Of a DNA stretch of 64,000 nt, positions 17,032-25,689 are shown piece after piece. How positions within the stretch are numbered: the stretch's first letter is position 1; every line of letters starts with the position of its first letter. The position numbers were made by a program, and so were the translations under genes. The notes under the pieces were generated by a model that made no database searches, was not told where the DNA came from, and saw only the letters and a list, made by a program, of their open reading frames with translations. Source of the stretch: Lachnospiraceae bacterium (lineage in GTDB: Bacteria > Bacillota > Clostridia > Lachnospirales > Lachnospiraceae); NCBI GenBank assembly GCA_022767285.1, contig JALENY010000009.1, forward strand, positions 1-64,000. Direction: 5' to 3'.

Positions 17032-18822
17032 ATGGCATTTGACGGAATTGTGATCGCCAGCCTTGTCAGCGAACTGCGCCGTACAATTCTAGGCGGAAAA
17101 ATAAATAAAATAGCGCAGCCGGAACCGGATGAGCTGATGATCACCATAAAAAATCAGAAAAACCAATATCGGCTTCTTCTGTCAGCCAGCGCTTCCCTGC
17201 CGCTGATTTATCTGACAGAGAACAACAAGCCAGGACCGCTGACCGCACCCAATTTTTGCATGCTGCTGCGAAAACATATCGGGAGCGGAAAAATCATCAA
17301 TATTACACAGCCTTCGATGGAACGAATCATTTGTTTTGATATTGAGCATCTGAATGAACTTGGGGATCTCTGCCGTAAAAAGCTGATCATTGAAGTCATG
17401 GGAAAACACAGCAATCTCATTTTCTGCGATGATGAGGGCAAAATCATTGACAGTATCAAGCATGTATCAGCCCATATGAGTTCTGTTCGTGAAGTGCTTC
17501 CGGGCCGCAGTTATTTTATACCGGAAACTCAGCATAAATATAACCCGCTGGAATTGACCGCGGAGGAATTCATCTCCGTGATATGCGAAAAGCCCCTTGC
17601 TGCAGCCAAAGCCATATCTTCTTCCATCACCGGAATCAGCTACGTGACTGCAGAGGAAGCGGTCCACCGGGCATCTCTGGACGGAGGCGTGCCTATGGCA
17701 TCATTGAATGAGGCAGAAAAACAGCACCTGGCCGGAACCTTCCTCCGCATGATTGACGAAGTCAAAGAAGAAAGCTTTGTCCCGAACATCGTATATTGCG
17801 ACAAAGAACCGGTGGAATTTTCCGCAATCGCTCTGACCCAGTATTCCGATTATACCGGAATCCGTGACACAGATCATCCTGGTGTGTATAAGGGGAAATT
17901 GACAATCGTCCCCTTTCCATCCATCTCCCAGGTGCTGGAACTCTATTATGCACAGAAAAATATCGTGAGCCGTATCCGTCAAAAATCCACGGATCTGAGA
18001 AAAGTGGTACAGACATCTCTGGAGCGGAATATCAAAAAATATGATCTCCAAAGCAAGCAGATGAAAGATACAGAGAAAAAAGAGAAGTACCGAATTTATG
18101 GAGAACTGATCAATACCTATGGCTATGGTTTGGAACCGGGCGCAAAATCCTTCGAAGCGTTGAACTATTACACCAACGAAATCATTACCATTCCTCTGGA
18201 TCCAACCATGACACCCGGTGAGAATGCGAAAAAATATTTTGAGAAATACAGCAAGCTGAAACGAACGGCAGAGGCACTTGGCACCTATCTGGTCGAAACC
18301 AAAAATGAAATCGAGCATTTGGAATCCATCGCCACTTCTCTGGACATTGCTCTCGCGGAAGAAGATCTGGTTCAGATCAAAGAAGAACTGGTACAGAGCG
18401 GATACATCAAGCGGCGCAATACAGGCGGAAAAAAGGCCCGGAACACATCGAAGCCCTTCCACTATATATCCAGTGACGGTTATGACATGTATGTGGGAAA
18501 AAATAACTATCAGAACGAAGAACTTACCTTTAAGTTTGCCGATGGAAATGACTGGTGGTTCCACGCAAAAGGGCAGCCTGGTTCACACGTTATCGTAAAA
18601 TCTCGAGGCGATGAGCTTCCGGACCGCACCTTTGAAGAAGCCGGACGGCTGGCTGCTTTTTATTCCAAAGGCCGCCAGGCTCCCAAAGTAGAAATCGATT
18701 ATATCCAGAAGAAACATGTAAAAAAACCCAACGGAGGAAAACCCGGTTTCGTAGTTTATTACACCAACTACTCTCTGATGATTGAACCGGATATTTCCGA
18801 TATTCACCAGGTGAACGGATAG
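17032..18822 (+). CDS. rqcH: RqcH (NFACT family) ribosome quality control factor
   Basis: Recruits tRNA-Ala to stalled 50S subunits and directs alanine tailing of stalled nascent chains; older annotations call it a fibronectin-binding protein. The 596-aa protein has an N-terminal NFACT-N domain (MAFDGIVIASLVSELRRTI), a coiled-coil middle (about 300-450) and the C-terminal NFACT-R domain with NDWWFHAKGQPGSHVIVKS and the end YSLMIEPD. AGGAG precedes the ATG. It is convergent with the P-type ATPase, 9 nt away, with no terminator hairpin between them. Confidence 0.94.
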   Translation: MAFDGIVIASLVSELRRTILGGKINKIAQPEPDELMITIKNQKNQYRLLLSASASLPLIYLTENNKPGPLTAPNFCMLLRKHIGSGKIINITQPSMERIICFDIEHLNELGDLCRKKLIIEVMGKHSNLIFCDDEGKIIDSIKHVSAHMSSVREVLPGRSYFIPETQHKYNPLELTAEEFISVICEKPLAAAKAISSSITGISYVTAEEAVHRASLDGGVPMASLNEAEKQHLAGTFLRMIDEVKEESFVPNIVYCDKEPVEFSAIALTQYSDYTGIRDTDHPGVYKGKLTIVPFPSISQVLELYYAQKNIVSRIRQKSTDLRKVVQTSLERNIKKYDLQSKQMKDTEKKEKYRIYGELINTYGYGLEPGAKSFEALNYYTNEIITIPLDPTMTPGENAKKYFEKYSKLKRTAEALGTYLVETKNEIEHLESIATSLDIALAEEDLVQIKEELVQSGYIKRRNTGGKKARNTSKPFHYISSDGYDMYVGKNNYQNEELTFKFADGNDWWFHAKGQPGSHVIVKSRGDELPDRTFEEAGRLAAFYSKGRQAPKVEIDYIQKKHVKKPNGGKPGFVVYYTNYSLMIEPDISDIHQVNG

Positions 18823-18831
18823 TAATCTATT

Positions 18832-21432
18832 CTATTTATGATCTCTGCAGACTTTTACCAGTTGGATCACTGCAGTCGGTATAACAGCAAGCAGCCAGAC
18901 CATACCATACTGACCCATTCCAAGAGGCGCTACAGAAAAAAGATTCTGCAGAACCGGAATAAAGAGAACCAGATTCAGTAAAATCATACCTGCAGCAAAT
19001 GCACCGAGGCTTGCCATATTCCGTTTAAATCCGATGCGGAATATAGAATGATTGCTCCTGCAGTTAAATCCGTGAAACAGTCGTGCCGCGGTCAAAGTTG
19101 CAAATGCCATGGTGCTGGCGAGTGCTGCATTCCCCTGTGTCAACCCCAGATGAAAAGCTATCATAGTACAAAAAGCGATTAGCGCCCCCTGGGACAGGAT
19201 CTTTGTCATAAAGCTTTTCGTCAGGATTCCCTCTTTGGGATCCCGGGGTTTCTCGAATAGCAGTCCTCTTTCCGCCGGTTCCATTCCGATGGCAATGGCC
19301 GGCAGAGAGTCGGTCAGAAGATTAATAAACAGCAGATGGACCGGCGCAAAAGGCACCGGCAGGGCCATGATCGAGGTATATAATACGGCAAGAATTCCTG
19401 CCATATTGCCTGACAGCAGAAACTGTATGGAGTTTCGGATATTGCGATAGACATTTCTTCCATTGGCTACGGCTTTTATGATCGTTGCAAAGTTGTCATC
19501 CGTCAATATCATAGCAGCCGCATCTTTCGACACTTCCGTTCCGGTGATTCCCATGGCAACACCAATATCAGCTTTTTTCAGCGCAGGCGCGTCATTCACA
19601 CCGTCTCCGGTCATGGCAACCACATTTCCCTTCTTCTGCCATGCATTTACGATGCGAATCTTATTTTCCGGTGAAACACGGGCATAAACAGAAATTTTTT
19701 CAATGTTTTCATCCAGTTCCGTCTCAGACATAGCATCCAGTTCTGCACCGGTCACAGAACAGTCACCTTCCTGAAAAATACCAATCTGTTTTGCAATGGC
19801 GGCTGCCGTAATTTTGTGGTCGCCGGTAATCATAACCGGTTTAATCCCGGCGCTCTTTGCATCTTCCACAGCACTCCTGGATTCTTCTCTCGGGGGATCC
19901 ATCATAGAAATCAGGCCAAGGAAAATATAATCCCTCTCATCAGACAGATCCAACTCATCATCCTCTTCCACTTCCCGGTAAGCAAAGGCAAGAACCCGCA
20001 ATCCATTTTCTGAGAAATGAAGATTCTGATTCAGGATCTCTTTTCTGTCTTTTTCTGTCAGCGGACGAATTCCGGAAGAAGTGCGGATGCTCACCGTTCG
20101 GTCAAGCAGCACATCCAGCGCACCTTTGGTCAGAAGTGTCGGAATACCGTGAAGACGGTATTTTGTGGTCATCAGCTTCCGGTCAGAGTCAAAAGGAAGT
20201 TCTTCCAGACGATGCATAATCTGACGAATGTTCTCATCCGGCAGATTAATTTTTCGTACCATCTCAATCAGAGAAAATTCTGTCGGATCACCGATTCCCT
20301 TTCCGTCCACGATGGAGGAATCATTTGTCAGAATCGCATCGTACAAAAGATATCGATGCAATTGATTATGAATATCCAGCTGCTCCGGTTTCAGCACTTT
20401 TCCATCCACATATATATCCTGAACAGTCATCTTGTTCTGAGTCAGGGTACCGGTTTTATCCGAACAGATAACTGAGACGCATCCGAGACTTTCTACTGCC
20501 TTCAATTCTTTGATGATCGCATGTTCTTTTGCCATTTTCTGAGTTCCCATAGCCTGCACGATCGTTACGATCGAGCTTAATGCTTCCGGAATGGCTGCTA
20601 CCGCCAGAGCAACCGCAAACATCAGAGAATCTAATATAGACATTTTTCGATATATACTCAACCCGAATACAATCACGCAAATGATCATAATAATCATAGC
20701 CAGACGGCTGCTAAACTGATCCAGGCTGACCTGAAGCGGGGTTTTCTTCTCTTTTGTCGCATTCATAAGAGAAGCAATTTTTCCAATCTCCGTATCCATA
20801 CCGGTGCCGGTAACCACCACATCCGCTCTTCCATAGGTGACAAGGCTTCCGGAATAGACCATATTGACCCGGTCCGCCAGCGCCGCTTCCCTTGTAATCT
20901 CACAGTCCTTTTTCTCTACATTTGTGGATTCGCCGGTCAAAGCGCTTTCATTGACCTGAAGGGAATAATTATCCAGAATTCTCCCATCTGCCACGACCAT
21001 ATCGCCAGCTTCCAGAAGAATGATATCTCCCGGAACCACGTCTGCAGACGGGATCTCAATTTTCTGACCATCCCGAAGCACTTTTGCACTTGGGGAAGAC
21101 AGTGATTTTAGACTTTCCAGAGACTTTTCCGCTTTTTTATGCTGAACTGTGCCAAGAATCGCATTCAGCACAATTACGGCCAGTATTACAATGGTGCTTT
21201 CCACATTTCCTGAAACCATGGAAATAATTGCTGCTGCAATCAGAATCAGAACCAGCAGATCTGCAAATTGGGAAAGGAAAATCTGAATGGTGCTCTTTTT
21301 CTTCCCCTCTTGCAGAATATTAGGTCCTTTTTCCCGAAGCAGGGCATATGCCTGTACTTTTTCAAGACCGGTTCTTTTTGTCCCGAGTTTTACAAGTACC
21401 TCTTCCTTTTTGATCTGATACCAGTTATCCAT
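18832..21432 (-). CDS. P2-type cation ATPase, probable Mn2+/Ca2+ exporter
   Basis: An 866-aa P-type ATPase. The phosphorylated Asp325 is in CSDKTGTLT; the actuator TGES motif is in SALTGESTN; the hinge is MTGDGVNDAPALKKADIG. The transport site has PEAL in M4 and NLLTDSLPAIAIG in M6, the SERCA/PMR1-like pattern that takes Ca2+ or Mn2+. Ten membrane segments are expected. The leader is a yybP-ykoY Mn2+ riboswitch with an intrinsic terminator, so the physiological substrate is likely Mn2+ (inference): expression rises when Mn2+ is high. Confidence 0.92.
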   Translation of the reverse strand: MDNWYQIKKEEVLVKLGTKRTGLEKVQAYALLREKGPNILQEGKKKSTIQIFLSQFADLLVLILIAAAIISMVSGNVESTIVILAVIVLNAILGTVQHKKAEKSLESLKSLSSPSAKVLRDGQKIEIPSADVVPGDIILLEAGDMVVADGRILDNYSLQVNESALTGESTNVEKKDCEITREAALADRVNMVYSGSLVTYGRADVVVTGTGMDTEIGKIASLMNATKEKKTPLQVSLDQFSSRLAMIIMIICVIVFGLSIYRKMSILDSLMFAVALAVAAIPEALSSIVTIVQAMGTQKMAKEHAIIKELKAVESLGCVSVICSDKTGTLTQNKMTVQDIYVDGKVLKPEQLDIHNQLHRYLLYDAILTNDSSIVDGKGIGDPTEFSLIEMVRKINLPDENIRQIMHRLEELPFDSDRKLMTTKYRLHGIPTLLTKGALDVLLDRTVSIRTSSGIRPLTEKDRKEILNQNLHFSENGLRVLAFAYREVEEDDELDLSDERDYIFLGLISMMDPPREESRSAVEDAKSAGIKPVMITGDHKITAAAIAKQIGIFQEGDCSVTGAELDAMSETELDENIEKISVYARVSPENKIRIVNAWQKKGNVVAMTGDGVNDAPALKKADIGVAMGITGTEVSKDAAAMILTDDNFATIIKAVANGRNVYRNIRNSIQFLLSGNMAGILAVLYTSIMALPVPFAPVHLLFINLLTDSLPAIAIGMEPAERGLLFEKPRDPKEGILTKSFMTKILSQGALIAFCTMIAFHLGLTQGNAALASTMAFATLTAARLFHGFNCRSNHSIFRIGFKRNMASLGAFAAGMILLNLVLFIPVLQNLFSVAPLGMGQYGMVWLLAVIPTAVIQLVKVCRDHK

Positions 21433-21480
21433 GCAAATTCCTCCTACACATTTCTATTTATTATTTATCCATATTTTCTG

Positions 21481-21626
21481 AGAAAAAAAGACTTTTGATG
21501 TATTATCCTGGTCATCTCTCATACCTGAATACATCAAAAGTCTCGTAACCGTTGTTCGGCATGTGCCACCAGACAGTTACCTGCCGCGAATGTTGACAGC
21601 ACATTTAAACTACTCCCTTTTTTATG
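21481..21626 (-). ncRNA. yybP-ykoY manganese riboswitch with terminator platform
   Basis: Reading the minus strand, the class hallmarks appear in order: GGGAGTAG (complement of 21610-21617), TGTCAACA (21591-21598), and CGAGACTTT (21537-21545). The last strand would close stem P1 with the A/G-rich 5' end. It is also the 5' arm of a perfect 15-bp terminator (21529-21543 with 21489-21503) followed by T7. So ligand-stabilised P1 and the terminator are mutually exclusive, which makes this a transcriptional ON switch for the ATPase. Confidence 0.88.
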
Positions 21627-21642
21627 AAATTAATTTATTGAT

Positions 21643-21671
21643 ACTATACTTGAACTGATTAGAAATGTCAA
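21643..21671 (-). promoter_or_regulatory. Promoter of the riboswitch-ATPase transcript
   Basis: Minus strand TTGACA (21666-21671), 17-nt spacer, TATAGT (21643-21648). The predicted start falls just upstream of the riboswitch aptamer. Confidence 0.82.
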
Positions 21672-21901
21672 CTGAAAATTCTGTAAACTGCCTATATTTA
21701 TATAAAGAATTATATCTTTCAATAATGGTCCTGCACACTGCTTTGATGAACCTCACTCTAAACAGACAGGTCTGCTGACGCAGACATCACCATAAATAAA
21801 AGTTGATTGCTTCTCATTACATGCTCCCGCAATCATAACCTGTAATCGCAATCCAGCCTGTCGGCCTACTTGCTCAACAGTGATCTTTCCTCTTAAAACA
21901 A
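21672..21901. other. Intergenic region without recognised gene
   Basis: About 230 nt between the riboswitch promoter and the AlkD-like gene. The only structure I see is a small hairpin GTCTGC (21770-21775) / GCAGAC (21780-21785). No frame with a ribosome-binding site was found. Confidence 0.6.
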
Positions 21902-22615
21902 TCACTTCCTTTTCAGCAGATTCAGCCGCTCTTTCTCTTCTTTTGTGACACGGTAAGACTCCCGGATCTTCTGTATCGCTTTATTATGGGTAAAGTCATC
22001 CAATATATTCTCTGTAAAAAGTCTCTCTGTTTTCTCAGGGAATTTCACATAACAGACTGACAAAGCCCAGGCTACAGCCATTTTCACATAATATTCCTCT
22101 TGGCGGACAGCTTTCAGATCCGACAAAATGAGATCAATGTATTCTTCATTTACAAAATGATCCAGAAAGGCAACCACTGCAAAACGAATCGAATACGTTT
22201 CCCGGCATGTTAAAAAATTTTGCAAATACGGATACCAATCTCCCGGATCTTTTTTCATAAATTTATATGTCATACAGGAGCAATCGCATACAGCCCAGTT
22301 GTCGATCATCGGCACAAACTCATTCAGCAGCCGCTTTCTTGTATCTGTATCACATTTCATATAACCGATGACCATGCCGTGAAGCATAAGTTCCTCATGA
22401 TAAACCTGATGTTTGCTTTCAAGACACTTTATGGCATCTATGTATGTGTCACCGTCTGATTTAGCAATTTGCTTCGCAATGTCGCGGAGCTTCGGCACAC
22501 GTACGCCCAACATGGGGGCGATCTCACCGGGCACCAGCGAACGGTTAAAGTCTTTGTAAGAATCATCGGCAGATGCATATAATTGTTCTCTTATATGTGC
22601 AACAATTTGATCCAA
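21902..22615 (-). CDS. DNA alkylation repair protein, AlkD-like HEAT-repeat fold
   Basis: A 237-aa all-helical protein of the AlkC/AlkD DNA glycosylase superfamily, which removes N3/N7-alkylated bases without base flipping. Family patterns include GVRVPKLRDIAK near residue 37, the central DNWAVCDCSC with the essential Asp/Trp, and SIRFAVVAFLDHFV. The start is TTG at 22615, 7 nt after AAGGAG. Its neighbours are unrelated small genes. Whether it is catalytic or a structural AlkD2-type paralogue cannot be told here. Confidence 0.88.
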   Translation of the reverse strand: MDQIVAHIREQLYASADDSYKDFNRSLVPGEIAPMLGVRVPKLRDIAKQIAKSDGDTYIDAIKCLESKHQVYHEELMLHGMVIGYMKCDTDTRKRLLNEFVPMIDNWAVCDCSCMTYKFMKKDPGDWYPYLQNFLTCRETYSIRFAVVAFLDHFVNEEYIDLILSDLKAVRQEEYYVKMAVAWALSVCYVKFPEKTERLFTENILDDFTHNKAIQKIRESYRVTKEEKERLNLLKRK

Positions 22616-22744
22616 CTTATTTCTCCTTTTATCATAGTCTTTATACTTATATTTGGTATAGTCGTATTCTGCAAATCAGTGTCATCTCTTTTTCGGCATA
22701 CGATGCTATCGCTTTATTATTTCTGATATTCCTATTTCGAAGTT

Positions 22745-22921
22745 TTATATCTGATGGCGAACTACTGCATACTCATCCCCGTTGCGATAATAAGGACAGC
22801 CCTGTCTTTTATCTGTCATGAGCCGGTACCACTCGTCCTCATCCAGATTCATCTGGCAGACATAGCCTTCGTAATCTTCATCATATTCATAATTTGCGCA
22901 GGTGTCACAGGCATTACTCAT
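22745..22921 (-). CDS. Small Cys-containing acidic protein (DUF6472-like)
   Basis: A 58-codon gene: ATG at 22921 with GGAGG just upstream, TAA at 22745-22747. The product begins MSNACDTCANYEYDED and has four Cys: a CxxC pair near the N-terminus, one in YVCQMNLDEDE and one in QGCPYYRNGDEY. The spaced Cys pairs suggest a small metal-binding fold. It resembles the short clostridial family DUF6472; this is from memory of the family pattern. Function unknown. Confidence 0.82.
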   Translation of the reverse strand: MSNACDTCANYEYDEDYEGYVCQMNLDEDEWYRLMTDKRQGCPYYRNGDEYAVVRHQI

Positions 22922-23076
22922 TAGCGAACCTCCGAATATTCATTTATCTTATATGTATTGTCACAAATGCAGCATTTACGAAATTAACCGAATCCCCAAT
23001 AGCTGTACTTGATCTATAGTTACTGTACTTGTTTCCGCAATTATTTCCGTAATTATTTCCGCACTTAAATCAATTA

Positions 23077-23343
23077 TCATAATCCATGTAAACTCAGTAA
23101 AGCTCTCGCCTTATCATAATCATTTTTATGCACATAAATATAATACTGCAGTTCAGTTTCCCGTTTTTCGAAAGCGGTTCCTGTTCGGGCTCTCGAGCCG
23201 GCACTCACAAGAGAAGGACTCTTTCGGTCAATGGTTTTGTAATCATACTCAATTCCGTGTTCAGCCAGCAGAGAACGAACTTCAGCCTGCTTGTTAAGGT
23301 TATATGTCATATACAGTTCTTTTCGATTAAAAATATTAATCAT
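23077..23343 (-). CDS. Small DUF2007-like hypothetical protein
   Basis: An 88-aa protein with a beta-alpha-beta-like pattern: IFNRKELYMTYNLNKQAEVRSLLAEHGIEYDYKT followed by a Ser/Arg-rich loop (VSAGSRARTGT) and QYYIYVHKNDYDKARALL. This fits the small ferredoxin-like DUF2007 putative signal-transducing group, but the match is only by pattern. AGGAGGA gives the start at 23343. It is separated from the upstream DUF3343 transcript by a terminator and has its own promoter region. Confidence 0.7.
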   Translation of the reverse strand: MINIFNRKELYMTYNLNKQAEVRSLLAEHGIEYDYKTIDRKSPSLVSAGSRARTGTAFEKRETELQYYIYVHKNDYDKARALLSLHGL

Positions 23344-23424
23344 AATGGTTCCTCCTCTTTCAAAAGAATTCCACCTTATATTTTGTTTTATTTAGTATGA
23401 TTGTATCATATTTTTTGTAAAAAT

Positions 23425-23446
23425 GGGACTGCCTCTCAGCAGTCCC
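23425..23446 (-). terminator. Terminator of the yedE-yedF-DUF3343 unit
   Basis: GGGACTGC (23425-23432) pairs with GCAGTCCC (23439-23446), 6-nt loop, followed by ATTTTTAC on the minus strand. Confidence 0.87.
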
Positions 23447-23472
23447 ACGAAATATTCTGGAAAATATTTACT

Positions 23473-23709
23473 TTAAATTACCAGTTCATAGGTTCCATCC
23501 ACTTCCAGTTGCTGCGTTTCTATAATTTTATCGATTACTTCACGAGCATCAGGAGGGGCAGACCATGCTATCCCGCAGCCTGCCGATATTTCCCTCGGCA
23601 CAGGAATTAAACGACCCGGTATCCGGCTGCTTTTACATATTTTTTCCATAGCCATAGCGCCAGCCGTGGTATGAAAAGTCACTAAAAATCTCAGCTCTTT
23701 TTTTCTCAT
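23473..23709 (-). CDS. DUF3343 protein, putative Se/S carrier
   Basis: A 78-aa protein of the DUF3343 family. It has the pattern FLVTFHTTAGAMAMEK near the N-terminus, a PVPREISAGCGIAW motif with a single central Cys (about residue 45), and a short C-terminus. DUF3343 members occur with YedF/YedE and are described as putative selenium or sulfur carriers. The gene is 7 nt after yedF, so it is in the same operon. Confidence 0.87.
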   Translation of the reverse strand: MRKKELRFLVTFHTTAGAMAMEKICKSSRIPGRLIPVPREISAGCGIAWSAPPDAREVIDKIIETQQLEVDGTYELVI

Positions 23710-23716
23710 AAAATCC

Positions 23717-23923
23717 CTACTTGATCGTAATCACATAATCCGGTTTTACCACCTGCACATCAACTGTTTTACCATATTTCGCAGCCATACGCTCAATATT
23801 TTCTTTCGCATTTTGTGTGCTCACTGTGATCCGGACGGTTTCTCCCGGATTTTTACGAACCGCTTCTGTAGCCATCAGAAGGGGTTCCGGGCAGGACAAT
23901 CCTCTTGCATCTAGTGTAATCAT
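23717..23923 (-). CDS. yedF: TusA-family sulfurtransferase, YedF-like
   Basis: A 68-aa single-domain TusA-like protein. The hallmark N-terminal LDARGLSCPEPLLMA carries the active Cys (residue 10) in the CPxP motif. These proteins pass persulfide (or selenium) sulfur between partners. It sits between the YedE-type transporter and DUF3343, forming the standard Se/S import and trafficking set. Confidence 0.93.
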   Translation of the reverse strand: MITLDARGLSCPEPLLMATEAVRKNPGETVRITVSTQNAKENIERMAAKYGKTVDVQVVKPDYVITIK

Positions 23924-24071
23924 GTTTTCCTCCTACATATGTTTTTTCTATTTTTTCCGGACTCTATATATCCGGCATATGTCTGTTAGATTTTTCTGTT
24001 ATAGCTTGCATTTTTCTATATTTCTATTTGTTTGTCTTCAACTTCCGCGCTCTTTTACACCATCACATTCC

Positions 24072-25124
24072 TTATGCTTTGTTTCTTCGTATATTTACAA
24101 GCGCAATGATAAATAAAATAACAATTGACGCAACCACAGCAATACGGCCTGCAGGTGTACTTCCGTCCGCACTGGAAGCCAACTTGAAGTTGTGAGCAAA
24201 GCCGGCGCCAAGCAGCATTCCAACTACACTGATTGCAGAATCAGCGGAACCGCTTCCTGCAAGAATCAGCTGGCGGAGAGGACATCCGCCTGCAAGGCAA
24301 GCTGCAAGCCCTACAATATACATTCCAAGGATGTTCCAGAGTACTTCCGTATGAGCGATTGGCTGACCTGCCATGGAGAAATGAAAATTTCCTCCAACAA
24401 TATTATAAATAAGCATAACAACAAATAATACACCGATTGGGATCAACAGCGTAGCATCTTTCATGAGAATCGTATCACGGATTCCGCCCGCAAAACACAT
24501 ACGGCTTCTCTGCGCAGCAATACCAAACACGATTCCGCCAATCAAAGAAACAAGGATCGGCGCATGCATACTGCCGGGTCCTTCCGTACTTGCTGCGAAA
24601 AGAGTTGTTGTAATACTCAGCAAAAACAGGATCACAAGAATCACCGGGAGCACCACTCCATCTGCCGGTTTTGAGTCATAGGCCCGTCCCAGGGAAAAGC
24701 CTTTTTTCAGGAAAAAGGCACCGGTTGCAATACCTCCTGCAAATCCAATCAGAGCAATATAGGCATTCACATCACCTGCAGACATACGAATTATCATACG
24801 AAGCGGGCATCCCAGGAACATCAATGCACCTATCATAGTAACAAATCCCAGTACAAATCGGATCATCGGAGATGAGCCTGCTGTGGAACGATGCTCTTTC
24901 GTTATGAGTGAAATGATAAACGCACCAACAACAATTCCAATAATCTCCGGGCGCATATACTGCACCACCGGTGCTGTGTGAAGATACGCCGCACCTGCAA
25001 TATCACGAACAAAGCAGGCAACACAGATTGCCATATTACCCGGATTGCCCATCACTGCCAGGATTACTGCCACAATACCGGCCAGAATCCCAAAAACCAC
25101 TAAATTACATTTTCCTTTCAACAC
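24072..25124 (-). CDS. yedE: YedE-type sulfur/selenium compound transporter
   Basis: A 350-aa polytopic membrane protein of the YeeE/YedE family, with about ten hydrophobic segments. Conserved cysteines typical of the thiosulfate/selenium carrier group are visible in VACFVRD near the N-terminus, GCPLRMI, RMCFAGG and GGCPLRQL; the internal repeat of GCPLR marks the duplicated fold. It starts with GTG at 25124, 7-8 nt after GGAGG. Its promoter region holds tandem TATAACG sites. Substrate is not determinable from sequence; selenium is suggested by YedF/DUF3343 company. Confidence 0.9.
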   Translation of the reverse strand: MLKGKCNLVVFGILAGIVAVILAVMGNPGNMAICVACFVRDIAGAAYLHTAPVVQYMRPEIIGIVVGAFIISLITKEHRSTAGSSPMIRFVLGFVTMIGALMFLGCPLRMIIRMSAGDVNAYIALIGFAGGIATGAFFLKKGFSLGRAYDSKPADGVVLPVILVILFLLSITTTLFAASTEGPGSMHAPILVSLIGGIVFGIAAQRSRMCFAGGIRDTILMKDATLLIPIGVLFVVMLIYNIVGGNFHFSMAGQPIAHTEVLWNILGMYIVGLAACLAGGCPLRQLILAGSGSADSAISVVGMLLGAGFAHNFKLASSADGSTPAGRIAVVASIVILFIIALVNIRRNKA

Positions 25125-25161
25125 AAATACATCCTCCTCATTTTCGTTATTCTTTTATAAG

Positions 25162-25217
25162 TATAACGTATAACGCAAAAAAGTTGAACAACAAATTTGC
25201 ATTTTGCTCAACTTTTT
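25162..25217 (-). promoter_or_regulatory. yedE promoter region with tandem ModE-like boxes and terminator hairpin
   Basis: Two abutting TATAACG heptamers (25162-25168 and 25169-25175; CGTTATA on the coding strand) lie over a likely -10 TATACT, with a TTCAAC -35 17 nt upstream. Next to them AAAAAGTTGA (25178-25187) pairs with TCAACTTTTT (25208-25217), a terminator-like hairpin that would end the ModE-like gene. CGTTAT-type half-sites are typical of ModE operators. Confidence 0.6.
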
Positions 25218-25339
25218 CATCACTTTTTATCGTTCAATTGTCTAAATATCATTTTACATTTCTTTTGATATTTCTTTATGTATTACTTTCAGCATATCTT
25301 CTGATATTATTTCTGTATTTCTTTTCTGCATGTATATCA

Positions 25340-25669
25340 CTAAAATGACTCATGAAACAGTTCTTCAGCATTTTGACGCAATTTTTTTTCAAACCTGCGA
25401 TATTTTCCAAGAAATACTCTGCCCTCTTCCGTAAGGGTGGAACCGCCTCCGTGTGAGCCTCCGGTTCTCTTGATTATCAGATCGTAACCAAGTGTTTCTT
25501 CGGCCCGGTGCAGTATCTTCCATGCCTTGCTGTAAGCAAGATCCATTTTCTTAGCGGCCAGATTCATAGAACCTTCCTGATCAATGTGTTCCAAAAGAGC
25601 TGCAACACCTTCTCCAAAAAACTTTTCTCCCTGTTCGTCCACAAGACGAATGGATAATCGGTAATTCAT
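25340..25669 (-). CDS. ModE-like winged-helix regulator (single domain)
   Basis: A 109-aa protein consisting of the LysR/ModE-type winged-helix domain only. The family pattern appears as GVAALLEHIDQEGSMNLAAKKMDLAYSKAWKILHRAEE and RTGGSHGGGSTLTEEGRVFL. No TOBE/Mop domain follows, so any metal or oxyanion sensing must be indirect. The start is uncertain among three in-frame codons (25678 GTG, 25675 ATG, 25669 ATG); GGTG suits the last. It is 20 nt after dgt and reads towards yedE, whose promoter has ModE-like boxes, so control of the Se/S genes is a plausible role. Confidence 0.85.
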   Translation of the reverse strand: MNYRLSIRLVDEQGEKFFGEGVAALLEHIDQEGSMNLAAKKMDLAYSKAWKILHRAEETLGYDLIIKRTGGSHGGGSTLTEEGRVFLGKYRRFEKKLRQNAEELFHESF

Positions 25670-25689
25670 TGTCATCACCTATATTTTGT

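Noticed and set aside
18832-21432. Long plus-strand frames opposite the P-type ATPase
   Set aside because: No ribosome-binding sites, no family pattern, and the opposite strand encodes an intact enzyme.
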